Source: Mycolicibacterium hodleri (lineage in GTDB: Bacteria; Actinomycetota; Actinomycetes; Mycobacteriales; Mycobacteriaceae). Taken from it: a stretch of 64,000 nt of DNA. The stretch covers positions 248,001 to 312,000 of the forward strand of contig NZ_RCZG01000004.1 of the NCBI RefSeq assembly GCF_006439015.1, given 5' to 3'. The stretch's first letter is position 1. The number at the start of each line of letters is the position of its first letter. This document shows, piece by piece, positions 60,773 to 64,000 of this stretch. The notes under the pieces were generated by a model that saw nothing but the letters and a program-made list of their open reading frames with translations, had not been told where the DNA came from and ran no database searches. The translations under genes and the position numbers were made by a program.

Positions 60773-60789
60773 CGAGACCAATAGTCTCG
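60773..60789 (+). promoter_or_regulatory. Candidate TetR operator
   Basis: CGAGAC-CAATA-GTCTCG is a perfect 6-bp inverted repeat with a 5-nt centre, 35 bp before the TetR gene. The surrounding 262-bp gap (60563-60824) holds no convincing gene. It may control TetR itself and the divergent racemase. Confidence 0.45.
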
Positions 60790-60824
60790 TGGTGGTGATT
60801 CCCCAAGCGGAGGTGGGGTAAACG

Positions 60825-61487
60825 ATGACGGCCGGGCGCTCGGATCCGCGGCCCGCTCGCTCGCGGGCGCGATTGCTCGATGCAGCCACGGCACTGCTGC
60901 GTTCGGGAGGGCCCAGCGCGGTCACCGTCGATGCCGTCACCCGCAGCGCCAATGTGGCGAGAGCGACGCTCTACCGCCACTTCTCCAGCGCCAACGATCT
61001 GCTGGCCGCGAGCTTCACCAGCCTGATCCCGCCGCCGCCGATGCCCCCGGAGGAGGGCGCCCTGCGGGATCGTCTCACCGCGATCGTGGTCGGGTGGGCC
61101 GAGTCGGTCGCCGAAGCGCCCACCGTCCTGACGGCGATGTCATGGCTGTCTCTTGGGCCCGACATCGGACATCTGCCGGAGATGCAACACGTCGACACGA
61201 GTAGCCCGGCGATGCGCTCGCTGCGGGAACGGATCGCGCAGCAGTATTCAGCACCCTTCGATGTGATCCTCGACAGTCCGCAGGCTGCCGAAGAACTCGA
61301 ACAGGTTGACCGCACAGTCGCTTTCGCCCTGCTGATCGGTCCGCTGGCGTTCGGCAGAATCAGCACCCTTGCCGACTTCGACTACGACAAGGTGGCCCTC
61401 GCCGCCGTCGACGGCTTCCTGAAGGCCTTTGCCAAGGATGCCGATGGTCCCGCTACCGCAGCGAGTACCGAATCGGAAGGTGCTTGA
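60825..61487 (+). CDS. TetR family regulator
   Basis: A 220-residue regulator. The HTH is ARLLDAATALLRSGGPSAVT, VDAVTRSANVARATLYRHFS. The ligand domain is unclassified (LTAIVVGWAESVAEAPTVLT). Its 3' end overlaps the convergent P450 gene by 35 bp. The CGAGAC inverted repeat upstream suggests autoregulation. It may also act on the P450 gene, though that gene has its own palindrome. Confidence 0.87.
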   Translation: MTAGRSDPRPARSRARLLDAATALLRSGGPSAVTVDAVTRSANVARATLYRHFSSANDLLAASFTSLIPPPPMPPEEGALRDRLTAIVVGWAESVAEAPTVLTAMSWLSLGPDIGHLPEMQHVDTSSPAMRSLRERIAQQYSAPFDVILDSPQAAEELEQVDRTVAFALLIGPLAFGRISTLADFDYDKVALAAVDGFLKAFAKDADGPATAASTESEGA

Positions 61488-62718
61488 GTCCACCGACGAA
61501 GGTCGTCGCGGAAAGCTCGGGGACGCCGGCAAGCTCGACGGATTCCAAACGCGGGATCATCTCGGTGAAGAGGCTGTTCATCTCCATCCGGGCCAAGGCG
61601 GCACCCAGGCAGAAGTGCACGCCGTAGCCGAAGGCGACGTGCTTGTTGGGATCGCGACCGACGTCGAACCGGAAGGGTTCGGCGAAGACCTCTTCATCGC
61701 GGTTTCCCGACACGTACGCCAGGTACACCGACTCGCCCGCAGCGATGTCGACCCCGCTGACGGTGGTGTCCGCGGCCGCGGTCCGCATGAATTCCTTGAC
61801 GGGAGTGGACCATCGGATCATCTCCTCGACGGCGGTGGGCATGAGGCCGGGATCGTTGCGCAGCCGTTCCAGCTCGCCGGGGTTGTCGATGAGCGCGCGC
61901 ATTCCACCGGAGATCGCGTCCTTGGTGGTGTCGTGTCCCGCGCTGGCGACGATCACGTAGTACGACGCGGTGTCGACTTCCGACAACGGCTCGCCGTCGA
62001 TGGTGCCGTTCGCGATCGCCGAGGCGAGGTCACCGGTCGGTGTCTCCCTGCGCGACGCCGTCAGCTTCGAGAAGTACGCGAAGAAGTCGAGCAGCACGGC
62101 GAGCTGATCCTCCAGCGAGCCGCCGTCGCGCTTGTACTCGTCGTCATCACCGCCGAACATCTCCTGCGTCAGAGAGTGCATGCGCCCGAAGTCGGATTCG
62201 GGAAGGCCCAGCAGCGACATGATCACGTACAGCGGGAAGTCGACGGCGATGTCGGTGACGAAGTCGCACTCCGGTCCGATGTCGCGCATCTTGTCGACAT
62301 AGCGCTTGGCCAACTCGTCGACACGGACCTGAAGCTCGCGCATGGCCTTCGGGCGGAACCAGTCCGCCCCGATCTTGCGCACCTTGCGGTGGTGGGGATC
62401 GTCCATGTGAATCAGGGTGCGCAAGCCCATGCCCGCCTCGAGCTGTTCCTTGGCCATGTCGTCGGCAGCGGCCGTGGACAGAAGTGGGCGCGGTTCGCTG
62501 AGGAACAGCTCGTTGTCGCGTTCGATCGCCATGATGTCGGCGTGCTTGGTGATGGCCCAGAATGGTCGATAGGGCGGATTGTCAACCCAGGCAACGGGAT
62601 TGTTCGCACGTAGCTCCGTGAGCGCGGCATGCAGACGCTCGTCGTCGGCGTAGGCCGTGGGGTCGGCCAGGACCTCGGCGGCCGGGTCCATTACGCGGCC
62701 GTTGGTCGATGTGCTCAT
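61453..62718 (-). CDS. Cytochrome P450
   Basis: A 421-residue P450. The I-helix is ASAGHDTTKDA, the K-helix ExxR is in AVEEMIRWSTPV, and the heme loop is FGYGVHFCLGAALARME with the Cys ligand. MSTSTNGRVMDP is the start, with AGGAG 5 nt upstream; the longer frame lacks an SD. It is a soluble class-I P450 that needs a ferredoxin and reductase. The substrate is not assignable. A 16-bp palindrome precedes it. Confidence 0.92.
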   Translation of the reverse strand: MSTSTNGRVMDPAAEVLADPTAYADDERLHAALTELRANNPVAWVDNPPYRPFWAITKHADIMAIERDNELFLSEPRPLLSTAAADDMAKEQLEAGMGLRTLIHMDDPHHRKVRKIGADWFRPKAMRELQVRVDELAKRYVDKMRDIGPECDFVTDIAVDFPLYVIMSLLGLPESDFGRMHSLTQEMFGGDDDEYKRDGGSLEDQLAVLLDFFAYFSKLTASRRETPTGDLASAIANGTIDGEPLSEVDTASYYVIVASAGHDTTKDAISGGMRALIDNPGELERLRNDPGLMPTAVEEMIRWSTPVKEFMRTAAADTTVSGVDIAAGESVYLAYVSGNRDEEVFAEPFRFDVGRDPNKHVAFGYGVHFCLGAALARMEMNSLFTEMIPRLESVELAGVPELSATTFVGGLKHLPIRYSLR

Positions 62719-62742
62719 GAGACTCCTGATACGCGGGCTGTA

Positions 62743-62758
62743 CTTGACGGGTGTCAAG
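62743..62758 (-). promoter_or_regulatory. Palindromic operator over P450 promoter
   Basis: CTTGAC-GGGT-GTCAAG has perfect 6-bp arms. On the minus strand it contains TTGACA, usable as a -35, with CGTATC about 18 nt on as a possible -10. A TetR-type repressor would block transcription. Confidence 0.55.
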
Positions 62759-62867
62759 CCGAAGCTTAGGTGGGGCCGCAGAGCGCGATGGCCGAATTGC
62801 GGGATCGGTCCACGGTCCGTTCGGGCACGGCGCGGCCATCGGTGGGTCTTCAGTAGGCTCGGTGGGG

Positions 62868-64000
62868 ATGCGCTCCGAACCGTTTAGCCGCCGTGCGATG
62901 GCGATGGTGTTGGCGGTTCTCGTGTTGCTGGCCGGCTGCACCCGAGGCGAAGCGCCTGCTCCGTCGACACCGCCCCGACCATCTGCCGACCCCGCCATCG
63001 TCCAGACCGCGACCGGAGCCGTCCGCGGCGTGGTCGCATCCGATCACCGCCGGTTCGACGGAATCCCATACGCGGCACCGCCCGTTGGTCCGCTGCGGTG
63101 GCAGCCGCCTGCGCCTGCCCCGACGTGGCAAGGGGTGCGCGACGCGACCCATACCGGTCCGCGCTGCGTCCAGGACTCAAGCGACCTCGAGATGGGTCGG
63201 AGGATGTCCGAGGACTGTCTGACGCTGAACGTCTGGACTCCACCTCCGTCGGAGCGCAAGCGCGCGGTGATGGTCTGGATCCACGGAGGCGCGTTCATCA
63301 ACGGCAGCTCCGGCATCTACGACTCGCGTTGGCTGGCCTCGCGGGGGGACATCGTCGTGGTCACCCTCAACTATCGGCTCGGTGCGCTCGGCTTCCTGGC
63401 ACACCCGGCGCTCGGTGCCCCGGGTGCCGTCGGCAACTACGGATTGGCCGATCAGCAGGCCGCGCTGCGCTGGGTGCACGACAACATCGAGAACTTCGGC
63501 GGTGACCCCGACGCCGTCACCATTGCCGGTGAGTCCGCGGGCGGTATGTCGGTGTGCGATCACCTCGTCGCCCCCGGATCTGAAGGCCTCTTCCGCGCGG
63601 CGCTCATTCAAAGCGGTCCGTGCCAGGCTCAGGTCGCGCTGCCCGAGGCGCAGCGGATCAGCATCGACTACGCCCGTGGTGCGGGCTGTGACGATCTCAG
63701 AACCGTTGCCGACTGCCTTCGCGGGTTGCCGGCGGCCAAGCTACGAAAACCTTTGTGGTACTACCACATCGGCGACGATGCCCTGAGCGGTCCGGTGACG
63801 GGGACGAGGGCGTTGCCGGTCGATCCGATGACGGCGATCGCGGAGGGGCAGGCCGCCAAGGTACCCGTCGCAATCGGCACCAACCGCGACGAATTCACGC
63901 TGTTCGTCGCCATGCAGTACCTCCGGCTGAAGAAGCCGTTTGCCCCGGCGCAGTATCCGCAACTGCTGTCGCAGACGTTCGGTCGCGCCGCCGCCGAAGT
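62868..64000 (+). CDS. Carboxylesterase family lipoprotein, 3' truncated by window edge
   Basis: The open frame runs off the window end, so 377 residues are seen. The N-terminal signal MAMVLAVLVLLAGC has a lipobox with Cys24, predicting a cell-surface lipoprotein. The carboxylesterase fold is clear: FDGIPYAAPPVGPLRWQPP, EDCLTLNVWTP, VMVWIHGGAFINGSSGIYDS (oxyanion hole) and VTIAGESAGGMS with nucleophile Ser223. VAIGTNRDEFTLF follows. It hydrolyses esters outside the membrane. It is divergent from the P450 gene. Confidence 0.93.
   Translation, partial: MRSEPFSRRAMAMVLAVLVLLAGCTRGEAPAPSTPPRPSADPAIVQTATGAVRGVVASDHRRFDGIPYAAPPVGPLRWQPPAPAPTWQGVRDATHTGPRCVQDSSDLEMGRRMSEDCLTLNVWTPPPSERKRAVMVWIHGGAFINGSSGIYDSRWLASRGDIVVVTLNYRLGALGFLAHPALGAPGAVGNYGLADQQAALRWVHDNIENFGGDPDAVTIAGESAGGMSVCDHLVAPGSEGLFRAALIQSGPCQAQVALPEAQRISIDYARGAGCDDLRTVADCLRGLPAAKLRKPLWYYHIGDDALSGPVTGTRALPVDPMTAIAEGQAAKVPVAIGTNRDEFTLFVAMQYLRLKKPFAPAQYPQLLSQTFGRAAAE

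Noticed and set aside
60592..60798. 68-codon frame in the racemase/TetR gap
   Set aside because: Mixed composition with no motif, and it runs over the candidate operator at 60773-60789.

Overview
The window is high-GC actinobacterial DNA from a rapidly growing Mycobacterium/Mycolicibacterium-type organism. The evidence is gene content and order. rplJ-rplL, mkl (mceG), rpoB-rpoC, endonuclease IV, fadE8-echA4-paaX-like-echA5, two DUF3060 genes, a TetR gene, rpsL-rpsG-fusA-tuf, a mycofactocin-type SDR, a ferredoxin-reductase-like gene and the full mycofactocin cluster follow the order I know from M. tuberculosis Rv0651 to Rv0697. mmpL5-type genes are absent, and extra genes are interposed. No tRNA, rRNA, CRISPR array or IS transposase was recognised.

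Layout. 1-5142: the 3' part of a GH13 alpha-glucosidase, a small HTH protein, rplJ/rplL behind an L10-type leader, the Mce ATPase gene mkl and a coupled methyltransferase. 5143-16232: rpoB promoter, rpoB, rpoC, an AbiEi/DUF559-like protein, nfo and a PAP2-type membrane enzyme. 16164-22470: a cupin, a methyltransferase plus TPR-glycosyltransferase pair, a membrane protein and a secreted Gly-rich PGRS/collagen-like protein without a PE domain. 22559-28399: fatty-acid genes fadE8, echA4, a PaaX-like regulator and echA5, two DUF3060 proteins and TetR. 28451-34973: the str operon (rpsL, rpsG, fusA, tuf), a PP2C phosphatase and a SHOCT membrane protein.

35160-36134 holds a mycofactocin-type SDR behind a KstR-like operator. 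36135-44274 looks like an accessory cassette: AraC regulator, aldehyde dehydrogenase, UbiX, UbiD, an F420/NADP reductase-like protein and a cNMP-binding thioredoxin-reductase homologue. The last five enzyme genes form one tightly packed transcription unit. It could oxidise an aldehyde to an acid and decarboxylate it using prenylated FMN. 44275-49471 holds arginine/ornithine catabolism genes (usp, permease, rocD, ddaH, divergent asnC), like M. tuberculosis Rv2319c-Rv2324 but placed here between the SDR and the ferredoxin reductase. 49529-59907: the reductase, an ECF sigma/VOC pair, then mftR and mftABCDEFG, which make and handle the redox peptide cofactor mycofactocin. 59897-64000: an Asp/Glu/hydantoin racemase, TetR, a cytochrome P450 and a carboxylesterase lipoprotein cut by the window end.

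The most unusual signal is a 35-bp unit found four times (fadE8/echA4, mftB/mftC, and twice in tandem between the permease and usp genes). Each copy makes a 12-codon mini-ORF whose start overlaps the upstream stop and whose stop overlaps the next start (ATGA or GTGA at both ends). It looks like a mobile translational-coupling linker. Related GAGCGAAGCG repeats sit inside or at the edge of fadE8, echA5, ddaH and usp.
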